Notes under the pieces: model-generated
Seen by the model: only the letters and a program-made list of their open reading frames with translations
Databases searched by the model: none
Told to the model about the DNA's origin: nothing
Made by a program: the position numbers and the translations under genes
In this document: in pieces, positions 15,246 to 23,069 of the stretch
Layout of the letters: every line of letters begins with the position of its first letter
Numbering within the stretch: the stretch's first letter is position 1
Source: JAFNGF01 sp964567045
Lineage (GTDB): Bacteria; Planctomycetota; Phycisphaerae; Sedimentisphaerales; Anaerobacaceae
Assembly (NCBI GenBank): GCA_964567045.1
Contig: CAZMLE010000037.1
Coordinates: forward strand, 1-38,177
Length of the DNA: 38,177 nucleotides
Reading direction: 5' to 3'

Positions 15246-15270
15246 AGGCCCAATCAGCAGGAGAGCATGG

Positions 15271-16890
15271 ATGCAGGGCGCGTTCACGGAGGAACGTTTC
15301 AGGCCTACGGGATCAGAGGGTTCCCGCTTGGCGGGGGCTCACTCCCAGGCGATAGCGACACAGTCTCCGGGTTCCTGCGAAGCAGAATCTCGGGATTCCC
15401 GCCCAGTGGCCACGCAAATAAACGCTATTTGCCAGGCTATTGCCGAAAGGCTGGGACAGCAGCGGTATCAAATATGGTTTAAGAATTCAACCAAATTCAC
15501 ACTTGGGCAGCCCCGGCCAGGCGAATCCGCCGGCTATCTGAAGATCGGCGTGCCAAATCTGTTCATTGCTGGTTGGATCGAGAATCATTTCTTAGATGAC
15601 ATCAGCCAAGCAGTTCTGGCAGCCACCGGTAACAGCCTTAAGATTACCTTTGCCATCGACCCGGAGCTTTCGGCAATCCCGGCTCGCGGTGTCGCTCGTC
15701 CCCCTGCTTACGCAGGGGCAAGCCTGCCCCCGCAACAGCGGGGGTCGGGCGATGGACGACGGACGATGGAGGATGGACGGCGCGGCCGAACCGCCAAGCT
15801 GACTTTTGATACGTTCGTTGTCGGCCCATCTAACGAGCTGGCCTACAACGCCGCTAAACAGGTTGTATGCGAACAGCAAAGCCGTGTTCCCACCGGGCAG
15901 CCACCTACGTTCAACCCGTTGTTTATCCACGGAGGATACGGGCTGGGCAAAACACACCTGCTGCAGGGCGTCTGCAACGAGGTGGCCAAAAATCGACCAC
16001 AAACTAATTGGCTATATCTGTCGGCAGAAGACTTTGCCAATCAATTTGTGCTGGCCCTGAAGACAAAAAAGCTGGAGACTTTCAGGCACAAAATGCGGCA
16101 AACCGATTTATTAGCCATCGACGACATCCACTTCCTGGCGAACAAGCCCGCCACCCAGGAGGAATTCCTGCATACCTTCAACACCATCAATTTAGCAGGC
16201 AAGCAGATTGTTCTGGCTTCGGATGCGCATCCCAAAACGATCAATCAATTGTCGGAAAAGCTGATCAATCGTTTCATCTCTGGAATGGTCGTCAAGATTG
16301 AGCCGCCGAACTTTCAGACCCGCTGCCAGATCTGCCGACAATACGCTTCGCGGCTGAGCCGGCAAAATCCCAATGTGCCCGGTTACGCTGGGCCGGTGCC
16401 CGAAAGCGTGATAAGATACGTTGCCGAGAACCTGCGCGGCAGCGTGCGGGAGTTAGAAGGGGCATTGGTGAAGGTAGTCGCATATTCGGCATTACAGAAC
16501 GAGAAAATCACATTGGCGATGACGCAGGCGGTGTTGGCCGAACACCTCGAAAGATGCGACCCAATCGTGCGCATATCAGATATTGAATCGGCGGCAGCTA
16601 CGTACTTTGGCACAACAGCCACAAGCTTACACTCCTCCAAGAAAGATAGGACTGTCTCGCTAGCCCGGCATTTTAGTATGTACCTGGCAAGAAAGCATAC
16701 CAAGATGAGCTCCTGCGAAATCGGGCGATTTATGGGCAACAAAAATCACGCCACCGTGCTGCTTGCCTGCCAAAGAATCGAGGAGCTGCTCAAACAAAAT
16801 GCAGATGTTCACTGGCGCTCGCCCGCCGGCAACAGGCTCGCCAAAGCCAGAGTGGTGCTTACAGCCCTCGAAGAAAGTATCTCCGCGTAA
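15271..16890 (+). CDS. dnaA: chromosomal replication initiator DnaA
   Basis: DnaA opens the origin. I choose ATG 15271 (539 residues) because AGGAG stands seven bases upstream; a GTG at 15406 would give a DnaA that begins right at domain I. Domain I (about 46-125, INAICQAIAERLGQQRYQIWF) follows an unusual 45-residue N-terminal extension. Domain II linker (about 130-170) contains two hairpins and a 7-bp array. Domain III has Walker A HGGYGLGKTHL (about 219-229), Walker B LLAIDDIHFL (about 280-289) and the ARVREL-like LRGSVRELEGAL. Domain IV has the DNA-binding signature ending MGNKNHATVLLAC (about 489-501). dnaN is not next to it. Confidence 0.93.
   Translation: MQGAFTEERFRPTGSEGSRLAGAHSQAIATQSPGSCEAESRDSRPVATQINAICQAIAERLGQQRYQIWFKNSTKFTLGQPRPGESAGYLKIGVPNLFIAGWIENHFLDDISQAVLAATGNSLKITFAIDPELSAIPARGVARPPAYAGASLPPQQRGSGDGRRTMEDGRRGRTAKLTFDTFVVGPSNELAYNAAKQVVCEQQSRVPTGQPPTFNPLFIHGGYGLGKTHLLQGVCNEVAKNRPQTNWLYLSAEDFANQFVLALKTKKLETFRHKMRQTDLLAIDDIHFLANKPATQEEFLHTFNTINLAGKQIVLASDAHPKTINQLSEKLINRFISGMVVKIEPPNFQTRCQICRQYASRLSRQNPNVPGYAGPVPESVIRYVAENLRGSVRELEGALVKVVAYSALQNEKITLAMTQAVLAEHLERCDPIVRISDIESAAATYFGTTATSLHSSKKDRTVSLARHFSMYLARKHTKMSSCEIGRFMGNKNHATVLLACQRIEELLKQNADVHWRSPAGNRLAKARVVLTALEESISA
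15701..15744. repeat. paired GC-rich hairpins inside the dnaA linker
   Basis: CCCCTGC-TTAC-GCAGGGG (15701-15718) is followed by CCCCCGC-AACA-GCGGGGG (15727-15744). Both lie in the domain II linker coding region and are read in frame as PAYAGASLPPQQRG. The linker is known to vary in length, so it can tolerate inserts. Confidence 0.8.
15751..15778 (+). repeat. heptanucleotide array inside the dnaA linker
   Basis: GATGGAC, GACGGAC, GATGGAG, GATGGAC, encoding the DGRRTMEDGRR segment. It directly follows two GC-rich hairpins. Confidence 0.8.
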
Positions 16891-16910
16891 TCGGGGCAAC
16901 AGGATACCAC

Positions 16911-17018
16911 GTCGCTTGTCCCCCGTCGCTCGGGTCACGGGCGACGGGCGACGGAATTCCGCCTGCTGTCCTGATTTCCTGATATTCTACATCCTGTTTT
17001 CCTGATGGCCTGATTTTC
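16911..17018. repeat. two adjacent heptanucleotide arrays between convergent dnaA and dinG
   Basis: First array 16911-16952 (GTCGCTT, GTCCCCC, GTCGCTC, GGGTCAC, GGGCGAC, GGGCGAC). Second array 16963-17018 with CCTGAT/CCTGTT-type units of 7 bp. The second overlaps the dinG 3' end, so the last residues of that protein (SGHQENRM) come from it. Confidence 0.65.
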
Positions 17019-19158
17019 TTTCCCCCGAGTCACGGGCGACGATTTTCACTTTGCATTTGGGTACTGCCGCCAGAAATTTGGCCCCGTAGGGTTTGTTAAC
17101 TATCCTACTATCCAGAACGACGACCATGCCGGTATCGGTCTTACTGCGGATCAGCCGGCCAAAGCCCTGCTTGAACTTGATAATCGCCAGCGGCAACTGA
17201 TAGTCGTAAAAAGGATTACCGCCCTGTGCCCTTATCTGTTGCAGACGGCCTGCGATTAGAGGCCTGTCGGGCACAGCAAACGGCAGACGAACGATGATGA
17301 CGTTGCGTAGCGCCGCGCCGGGCACATCCACGCCTTGCCAGAAACTGTCGGTTCCAAACAGACAGGACCTACTGCCGGCCTTGAAACTGGCAAGTAGCGC
17401 AGTCCTATCCAGGCCCGCTCCCTGCTGTTGCAGGGCAAAATTGTTTTCCGCCAGCCAGGCCGAGAGCTTCTCAGCGAATACCTGGAGCATCTCGTAGCTG
17501 GTAAAAAGTACAAAAGCGCCGCCGGCAGTCTTGTGTATATATTTTTTTACCATTTGGACGGCGGCATCAATAAAAGCCGGCTCATTTGGCTCCGGCAGGT
17601 CCTTCTCGACATAGACGGTCACCTGCTTATCGTAGTCAAAAGGCGAGCCGAGTCTAAGGGCGTCAAAATCCGCCAGGCCAATGTGACCGGCAAAAAAATC
17701 GAAATCATGCACCGATGGATGATTATCAATGTACGGTGCGCTACTCAAAGTGGCGCTTGTTAGGATGACTGATTCGTATTTGTCGAATAGGCAGCTTCTT
17801 ACATCCGGCCCGACATTTAGCGCCGCACTTTTCAAAAAGATGCCCGCTCTTTCCCCTGCTGACAGCATCTCCGGCAGCTCCACCCAATAGACGTAATCGG
17901 CCTTTGTCTGCATCAGAAAGCATTGCAGGTCTTCCGCAATCGCTTCACAGCGGTCAGTGAACCGCATAGTTTCAAATCTCTCGTCAACATCTTTTGTCTG
18001 CTTGGCAAGTTTGGCTAATTCCGACCGCAAATCCTTCAGATGACCGGAGATTCTGTCATCGACAAAATTCTTGTAGCACCTGCCGTTGGTCTCATCCCTT
18101 GTCCGCTCAAACCAATCACGAACACTCTGAAAGAAAAGCCTTGACTGGCTGGCTATCCGCCCGACCAAATCAATGGCTTTATCCGCTCCGGTGTATGCCA
18201 GAAGCCCCTTTCGCGTCCGCGGATTGTAAAGGCCGTCCAGCAGAAATTTAACCCGGCGATCGCTGATACTTATGCCGAAATGCTCCTCAGCCACGTGCTC
18301 GATGTTGTGCGCCTCATCTATTATCACATAGCGATAATCCGGCAAAACCGACGCTCCCTCTTCCTTGAGCAGAAGGTCACTAAATAATAGCGCATGGTTA
18401 GCCACGATTATGTCGGCGTTTTCCAGCTTGCGCCTGGCCCGCCAGTAGAAGCAGTCGTGAAAATGCGGGCACTTTCTGCCGCGACAGTTTCCGTGCTCAC
18501 TCTTGACCGCATCCCAGAGCAGATTTTTCGGCACAAACCCCGATAAGGCCGGGTCGCTGAGAGAGCCGTCCTCTGTTTGGCCGGCCCAGTCGCTTATGTC
18601 CCGAAGCTGCGAGCCGAACTCATCGAAAAGTCGCATTTGCCGACGCAGCGCAAAGTCCAGCCGACGCCGGCAAAGATAATTGCCCCTTCCTTTCGCCAAT
18701 GCCGCTGTGAATCCACCGGGTCCGCCACCGTTCTTGCTTTCGCAAGAAAGCACGGTGGCCAGGAAGGGAATATCCTTGTTGATCAACTGTTCTTGCAGCG
18801 TGATGGTAAAAGTGCTGATCAGCACCCTGCCCTGCACACCAAAGGGTTCGGGGGTCGGGGATCGGGGATCGCTATGCTGACCCCTGGCTCCTGACCCCTG
18901 GCCCCTCGGATCGCGGCGGACTTGCTCAACCGCAGGGATAAGGTACGCAAAACTTTTACCGACGCCGGTGCCGGCCTCGACAACTAAATGCCGACCGGTT
19001 TGAAGGGCCTTACCAACCGCACAGGCCATCTGCACCTGCTGGGGCCGCTCTTCAAAGCCAGCAAAAAACTTCGAAATCAGCCCCCCCTTCGACAAGCTCA
19101 GGGCAGGCCCTGCAGCAAAAACCTGTTCTATATCTAAACCTGTATTTGGCTTTATCAT
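16987..19158 (-). CDS. dinG: DinG/YoaA-type ATP-dependent helicase (XPD-like, Fe-S)
   Basis: An SF2 helicase of the Rad3/XPD group that unwinds damaged DNA or R-loops. Seen: Walker A VEAGTGVGKSFAYLIPA near the N-terminus, four-Cys Fe-S cluster region (YLCRRRL, then NCRGRKCPHFHDC), DEAH box VIIDEAHNIEHV, motif V/VI DSFWQGVDVPGAALRNVII and QGFGRLIRSKTDTG. I start at ATG 19158 (723 residues); a GTG at 19176 is possible. Three repeat-derived segments are embedded in frame: AGPALSLSKGG near the N-terminus, GQGSGARGQHSDPRSPTPEP after motif I, and CESKNGGGPGG. All avoid the core motifs. The C-terminal tail is also repeat-derived. Gene symbol reflects family, not proven orthology. Confidence 0.88.
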   Translation of the reverse strand: MIKPNTGLDIEQVFAAGPALSLSKGGLISKFFAGFEERPQQVQMACAVGKALQTGRHLVVEAGTGVGKSFAYLIPAVEQVRRDPRGQGSGARGQHSDPRSPTPEPFGVQGRVLISTFTITLQEQLINKDIPFLATVLSCESKNGGGPGGFTAALAKGRGNYLCRRRLDFALRRQMRLFDEFGSQLRDISDWAGQTEDGSLSDPALSGFVPKNLLWDAVKSEHGNCRGRKCPHFHDCFYWRARRKLENADIIVANHALLFSDLLLKEEGASVLPDYRYVIIDEAHNIEHVAEEHFGISISDRRVKFLLDGLYNPRTRKGLLAYTGADKAIDLVGRIASQSRLFFQSVRDWFERTRDETNGRCYKNFVDDRISGHLKDLRSELAKLAKQTKDVDERFETMRFTDRCEAIAEDLQCFLMQTKADYVYWVELPEMLSAGERAGIFLKSAALNVGPDVRSCLFDKYESVILTSATLSSAPYIDNHPSVHDFDFFAGHIGLADFDALRLGSPFDYDKQVTVYVEKDLPEPNEPAFIDAAVQMVKKYIHKTAGGAFVLFTSYEMLQVFAEKLSAWLAENNFALQQQGAGLDRTALLASFKAGSRSCLFGTDSFWQGVDVPGAALRNVIIVRLPFAVPDRPLIAGRLQQIRAQGGNPFYDYQLPLAIIKFKQGFGRLIRSKTDTGMVVVLDSRIVNKPYGAKFLAAVPKCKVKIVARDSGERKSGHQENRM
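18724..18759. repeat. hairpin inside dinG
   Basis: CCACCG (18725-18730), TTCTTGC-TTTC-GCAAGAA (18731-18748), CGGTGG (18753-18758). It encodes the CESKNGGG segment of the helicase and is not conserved helicase sequence. Confidence 0.65.
18845..18907. repeat. heptanucleotide array inside dinG, self-complementary
   Basis: Nine 7-bp units: GGTTCGG, GGGTCGG, GGATCGG, GGATCGC, TATGCTG, ACCCCTG, GCTCCTG, ACCCCTG, GCCCCTC. The left G-rich and right C-rich halves can pair, so the array is also a long hairpin. It encodes the RGQGSGARGQHSDPRSPTP segment. Confidence 0.8.
19086..19110. repeat. CCTTCGACAAGCTCAGG-type dispersed repeat inside dinG
   Basis: CTTCGACAAGCTCAGGGCAG encodes GPALSLSKG on the minus strand. 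Related copies lie at 24396-24420 (inverted, inside the TPR gene) and 35938-35962 (after the cupin gene). The same motif is known as a dispersed repeat in many bacterial genomes. Confidence 0.75.
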
Positions 19159-19234
19159 AGCATGAATATTATCCACTTTTCATCACTCATAGCAAGCATC
19201 AAGCATCGCAGCACTGAAGGTCCAGCCCTTGGAC

Positions 19235-19269
19235 GCAACCAGCCACGAACGACCAACGACGAGCGACGA
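19235..19269. repeat. heptanucleotide array, intergenic between dinG and the KGGVGR ATPase
   Basis: GCAACCA, GCCACGA, ACGACCA, ACGACGA, GCGACGA. The rest of this 180-bp gap holds an imperfect stem AAGGACGCT/AGCATCCTT (19317-19341) at the end of the ATPase gene, possibly its terminator. Confidence 0.6.
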
Positions 19270-19338
19270 AATAGGCTTGCCAAAAGAGAGGTTGAATGAA
19301 CTGAGACGGGCGCATAAGGACGCTGCGTGAGAGCATCC

Positions 19339-21894
19339 TTAGCGCTTTGATTTACTTCCAACGTTCAAGACAGGAATTCGTTCGGATAGTTTCCTCGGAG
19401 GAAGGTCTTTCAACTCTGGCGCCTTGGCCCTATCTATGATTTTACAGATTTCATTGAGAGATTCTGCATTTTGTTTTGATATCTTACCGTTTCTTTGCAG
19501 CCGCTCCCAGATGCGACGGAACAGTATGACTTCAGAGTAGTTCCTGAGTACAACGGGCATTAAGGATCGCTTATCGAAAATTCCCCTAATATCCTTAATT
19601 TGTTTAGATTCGTCGCCGGAACTTAATGCCGTATGCGCCGCCAACAAAATCTGGTACCATGCGATGTCCTTCATCGTTGCCTTCTTGGGCTCAAAGCACT
19701 CTAAAGCGCTCTTAGCGATGTCCAGTTCAACACAAGCGAGTCCCGCGGTCACGCAAAGTAAAATATCTTCGTGAGGGTGTATTTCAATGAATTCTTTTGC
19801 CCCTTCTTTGCCTGCGAACGTCAAGGCAATAGCGTATATTGCTCGAAAGTAGACATCATTTTTATCGGTCTCAAGTACGCCCGGCATAATATCACAAGCA
19901 GCATCATAATCATCTGCCAACAAGTTGATGAAGGCATCTACTATACCTGAACCAGGCTTAGCCGAATATAGATTTGCGATCCGAGTTTCTTCTAATGCCG
20001 CTTTGTGTTCACCGCGGACCATCAAGGTTATTGCTTTCATCCTGTGCACTATAGGATTTCTTGGTGCTTGACGTTCCCACAACATACCAATCTCATCGGC
20101 AAACTTGTCCATTCGCAGATTTCGGGCAACAAGGTATAATGCTTCTAAGATGTCTTCATTCAAAGGTTTTCGTGCAAGTCCAGCCCGATAGTTACGAAGC
20201 GCCCAGTCAAACCATCCCTCGTGTTCAAGGATTTTCCCCTGCTCGTATAGCAATGTCAGGTGAATGTCATCCAACTCCTTCTCTTCCCTTGGAGCGATTT
20301 CCACAATGCGCATATCGTAGTCGCGAAGTGCCTCTCTAAACTTACCCAGCTCCTTTAGATTCCTCGCTCGAAGTAGAAGCAGGTTTCCATGTTTCTTATA
20401 TTTCTTCAGGCTTAACTTAATAGCCTTTGAATAGTGTTCATTGGCGCATTCGACCGAAAGGAGTTCTCCAGACATGCCAGCCTTTATCAGTTTGGCAGAT
20501 TTTCTCTCCTTCACCAGTTCATCAACTACCTGTCCGAATAGATGGTGAGCGCGCATCTCAATCTCTTCATCGCCGCAAGCAAAGCCGAGACATTCTTGAA
20601 CGCTGGAAAGACCTCCATCAGGTTGATCTTTGCCGAAGCAAGTGGTCCATGTCCAAAGTGCCCATGCAAGACGCTTTGCCTCCTCGGATTGTTTTTGAGG
20701 ATCCATGGGGTCCACAGACTTACGCCATTCGTTTATCAAATTGGCCAGAGTGTTTTTAGCGTGCTCTCTAACTTCTTCACGTGTGTAAGCTCTGGAAAAA
20801 TCCTCCCAGTGTTGGCTTTCTAAGGACTCAAGCCGGATTCTTTTGAAAAGATATTCCAAGGCCTTTCTGTAATCTTTCTTTTCATTGTAGTATCGATCCT
20901 CCAGTTGGTCCGCTGCCACAACATCCTTGTTACAGTTCAAAGCCGAGATTCGTTCCGCTAATTGCCGGAAGCAGGCAATAATCGGGGTATCCTCGGCAAA
21001 GCCTGTTTTAAGGCTGCCGTCAAAATTAAAGACCATGTTCTCGCCAATTTCGAGCGCAGGCTCAAAATAGATTCTTTGTACCGGTGGGAAAAGCGACTCA
21101 TCCTCAGCAGGCTCTTGGCCTTTGCTATCGGTCGGCTGCCCGGCTCGGTCCTTCTTGCCGACAAACGCTTCGGCTGCAAAGGAAATCCATTTCTCCACGT
21201 CCACCCCCCCTCGCGGCGGTACAGGTGTAGCAAGAGGGATCACATCTATGCCAGGAGCCCCGAGGCATTGCTTCTCTCTCAAGAGATAGTTGCCGAGTAC
21301 TATCTGGATGCCTTCAATGTTTGCCCGGTTGAGACGGAAGCAGAGGACGAGAGCATCCGCAAGCAGCAGGGTGCTGGCGTATGCCTGTTCCGCCAAGCCA
21401 GCACGCGAATCTATCAGAACATAGGTGAACCGCTTCTGTAACACCTGAGTAAGGTCCCGAAAGAAGCCCTCCTTTGGCAAAGACGGGTGCTTCGTCTTCG
21501 GTATTTCGCTCCTGAGGGCAGCGACAACCTCAAGGTAGGATTGCTCCTCTTGGCCTTTTTCCAGCCATGCGGCCTTAATTCCCGCCGGCATTACAAAGAG
21601 GTTTGCCGCACCAGGTATCGGCGAAATGTACCGTTCATCTTCGATATTGTCTTCGAGCCACTCCGTGTTGCGTCCGTTTTTCTGGTAGCCTCTAAGTAAG
21701 CCCGCGAATCCTTGCTTACCTATCGTCGTTTGCTTAGGTACGTAAATGTCCAGGCCAGGCGCTTCAAGGTCCATGTCGACTAACAAAACTCGGTAGCCTT
21801 TCTGTCGACGTGTAGCCGCCAATGTGATTCCTGTATGCGCTAGAGAAAGAGTTCTTCCAACGCCGCCCTTATATGAGTAGAACGCGTATATCAT
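19339..21894 (-). CDS. KGGVGR-variant ParA/MinD-like ATPase with C-terminal TPR-like repeats
   Basis: The 851-residue protein begins with a deviant P-loop, YSYKGGVGRTLSLAHTG (residues 6-22), then LLVDMDLEAPGLDIY (37-51) and a Walker-B-like YVLIDSRAGLAEQA (158-171), which is the pattern of KGGVGR-motif SIMIBI ATPases. From about residue 330 to the end it is helical with TPR-like spacing (for example KYKKHGNLLLLRARNLKELGKFREALRDYD and WALRNYRAGLARKPLNEDILEALY). There are no membrane segments. Such ATPase-plus-repeat proteins are found in predicted conflict or signalling modules, with the repeats as possible sensor or scaffold. It is third in an operon, overlapping the XRE gene by four bases (ATGA), so the three are made together. 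Effector role, if any, is inference. Confidence 0.8.
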   Translation of the reverse strand: MIYAFYSYKGGVGRTLSLAHTGITLAATRRQKGYRVLLVDMDLEAPGLDIYVPKQTTIGKQGFAGLLRGYQKNGRNTEWLEDNIEDERYISPIPGAANLFVMPAGIKAAWLEKGQEEQSYLEVVAALRSEIPKTKHPSLPKEGFFRDLTQVLQKRFTYVLIDSRAGLAEQAYASTLLLADALVLCFRLNRANIEGIQIVLGNYLLREKQCLGAPGIDVIPLATPVPPRGGVDVEKWISFAAEAFVGKKDRAGQPTDSKGQEPAEDESLFPPVQRIYFEPALEIGENMVFNFDGSLKTGFAEDTPIIACFRQLAERISALNCNKDVVAADQLEDRYYNEKKDYRKALEYLFKRIRLESLESQHWEDFSRAYTREEVREHAKNTLANLINEWRKSVDPMDPQKQSEEAKRLAWALWTWTTCFGKDQPDGGLSSVQECLGFACGDEEIEMRAHHLFGQVVDELVKERKSAKLIKAGMSGELLSVECANEHYSKAIKLSLKKYKKHGNLLLLRARNLKELGKFREALRDYDMRIVEIAPREEKELDDIHLTLLYEQGKILEHEGWFDWALRNYRAGLARKPLNEDILEALYLVARNLRMDKFADEIGMLWERQAPRNPIVHRMKAITLMVRGEHKAALEETRIANLYSAKPGSGIVDAFINLLADDYDAACDIMPGVLETDKNDVYFRAIYAIALTFAGKEGAKEFIEIHPHEDILLCVTAGLACVELDIAKSALECFEPKKATMKDIAWYQILLAAHTALSSGDESKQIKDIRGIFDKRSLMPVVLRNYSEVILFRRIWERLQRNGKISKQNAESLNEICKIIDRAKAPELKDLPPRKLSERIPVLNVGSKSKR

Positions 21895-22457
21895 GCTACA
21901 CCGTGAGCTAAAGAAGTTTCATATTCGGAGATTGATTGGTCTGTACGATCAATATCGACACCTGCCCCTTGCCTCAGCAATATACGGTTCATGTTGAACA
22001 TGCCATAATCGACCGGATCCGTTGACGCCTCCTTCAAGGGTACACGCGCTTCGAAGTCCAGTCCAAGCGCGTCCATAACTTCAAGCATTCTTTTCCAACT
22101 TGCCGAGCGATAAGCAGTAATCTCATATTTTTGAATCTGCTGAGGTTTGATGTTGAGCCTCTCGGCGAGCTGCTTTTGAGTATAGGCCCTTGCAATTCTG
22201 GCCTTCACGAGGATTTGCGGAAGATCCTGAACAGAATGCATGAACAGGCTCGAATTTTCCTTGAGTTCCTCAAAGTCATGCAACTGTTGTTGGAGCCTGT
22301 TGATCTCCCATTCGATCCCAGCTATCATCGCCCTATACACGCGCGGATCCATTTTCTCACTGAGGGTGCGCGAGGATGCGAGTGCACCCTCAAGTTTTGC
22401 AATCTGACCCTTTGTCACCTTATACTGTCTTTCGTTTTGTACCATTCTCAGTTGCAT
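21891..22457 (-). CDS. XRE-family HTH regulator with N-terminal coiled coil
   Basis: The 188-residue protein has a helical, probably coiled-coil N-terminal half (about 15-70, KGQIAKLEGALASSRTLSEK and EINRLQQQLHDFEELKE) and a Cro/C1-type HTH at about 85-132 (ARAYTQKQLAERLNIKPQQIQKYE). The last 50 residues are unassigned. Regulators like this often serve as antitoxins or autoregulators. The start codon overlaps the stop of the upstream DUF6932 gene (TAATG) and its end overlaps the ATPase start (ATGA). An inverted repeat inside the operon promoter (23047-23066) is a natural binding site for it. Confidence 0.8.
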   Translation of the reverse strand: MQLRMVQNERQYKVTKGQIAKLEGALASSRTLSEKMDPRVYRAMIAGIEWEINRLQQQLHDFEELKENSSLFMHSVQDLPQILVKARIARAYTQKQLAERLNIKPQQIQKYEITAYRSASWKRMLEVMDALGLDFEARVPLKEASTDPVDYGMFNMNRILLRQGAGVDIDRTDQSISEYETSLAHGVA

Positions 22458-22918
22458 TAGTGAAGGTCTCCAATGTCAACGACAAGTATGCCTTTTGGAT
22501 TGCCGTCCCGGTCCTCTTGGAAGTACTCTTCCACAGGTTTACCCCCAGCATTACGCACGCGCATACCCTTTACGAAGAAATCGACACCATATTTTCCCTT
22601 CATTGCCTTCCGCGGCGGATTCACGTCAAGAAAGACCGGGTCCAGCTTATCGACATTCATGCCGGGTCTATATTCCCAGCAGCCATCAACATCATTTGGA
22701 TATGGGTCGTCAGTAATAAAGCCGCCATCAATCCAAACCTTCTCCACGCCGGCAGCCGACAGGTTAGTCAACGCGGCCTTAAGACCCTTGAACAGTTTTA
22801 ATCGCCTTGGCGTCCACGTGAATATTCGCTCGATGTCAGCTATGGAAACATCGTAAATACCAGGTGGTAGATTGCCCTTTGCGTCGAACTCTGGTATTCC
22901 GGCCGTCTTTCTTGCCAC
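22457..22918 (-). CDS. DUF6932-like protein, possible nucleotidyltransferase-like fold
   Basis: I recognise the start IPEFDAKGNLPPGIYD and the middle VWIDGGFITDDPYPNDVDG as the DUF6932 pattern. That central segment (residues 61-79) reads G-[GS]-F-x(8)-D-x-D, which resembles the GS-x(n)-DxD metal site of minimal nucleotidyltransferases; here Ser is replaced by Gly, and D76/D78 would be the metal ligands. That link is my inference. I start at GTG 22918 (153 residues) because it begins right before the conserved IPEFD block and GGGAG lies 10 bases upstream; a TTG at 22960 is possible. First gene of the three-gene operon and the most likely effector, if the operon is a toxin-antitoxin-like module. 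Confidence 0.7.
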   Translation of the reverse strand: MARKTAGIPEFDAKGNLPPGIYDVSIADIERIFTWTPRRLKLFKGLKAALTNLSAAGVEKVWIDGGFITDDPYPNDVDGCWEYRPGMNVDKLDPVFLDVNPPRKAMKGKYGVDFFVKGMRVRNAGGKPVEEYFQEDRDGNPKGILVVDIGDLH

Positions 22919-23028
22919 TGTGCAACTGCTCCCATGTAACCATCCGTGGCTGCACGCCAAGGATAAGTTATGGAACTAACCATTTTCGTACCCAGCGACC
23001 CAGATATTGCGTTCGACCAAAACTCCAT
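22840..23028 (-). CDS. possible 62-residue leader ORF overlapping the DUF6932 start
   Basis: An ATG at 23028, seven bases after the predicted transcription start and with AGGTGG just before it, opens a 62-codon frame that ends inside the DUF6932 gene in another frame. The peptide (MEFWSNAISGSLGTKM...) matches no family I know. It could be a leader that couples or limits translation of the DUF6932 gene, or just a chance frame. Confidence 0.25.
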   Translation of the reverse strand: MEFWSNAISGSLGTKMVSSITYPWRAATDGYMGAVAQWQERRPEYQSSTQRAIYHLVFTMFP

Positions 23029-23041
23029 CGCAACCACCTAA

Positions 23042-23069
23042 ATTATACACAACTAAAAACTTGTGTCAA
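23042..23069 (-). promoter_or_regulatory. consensus promoter with operator-like inverted repeat for the DUF6932-XRE-ATPase operon
   Basis: On the minus strand TTGACA (23064-23069) and TATAAT (23042-23047) are both perfect and 16 bases apart. The spacer carries the inverted repeat ACACAA-N8-TTGTGT (23047-23052, 23061-23066), and another TTGTGT half-site lies upstream near 23089. A regulator bound there would cover the promoter, which suits autoregulation by the XRE protein. Confidence 0.75.

Noticed and set aside
15100..15260. Possible cobalamin or other known riboswitch before dnaA
   Set aside because: Some short pieces (AGCCAGG, GGGCAGACC) recall B12-riboswitch blocks, but order and core are wrong and dnaA is not an expected target.
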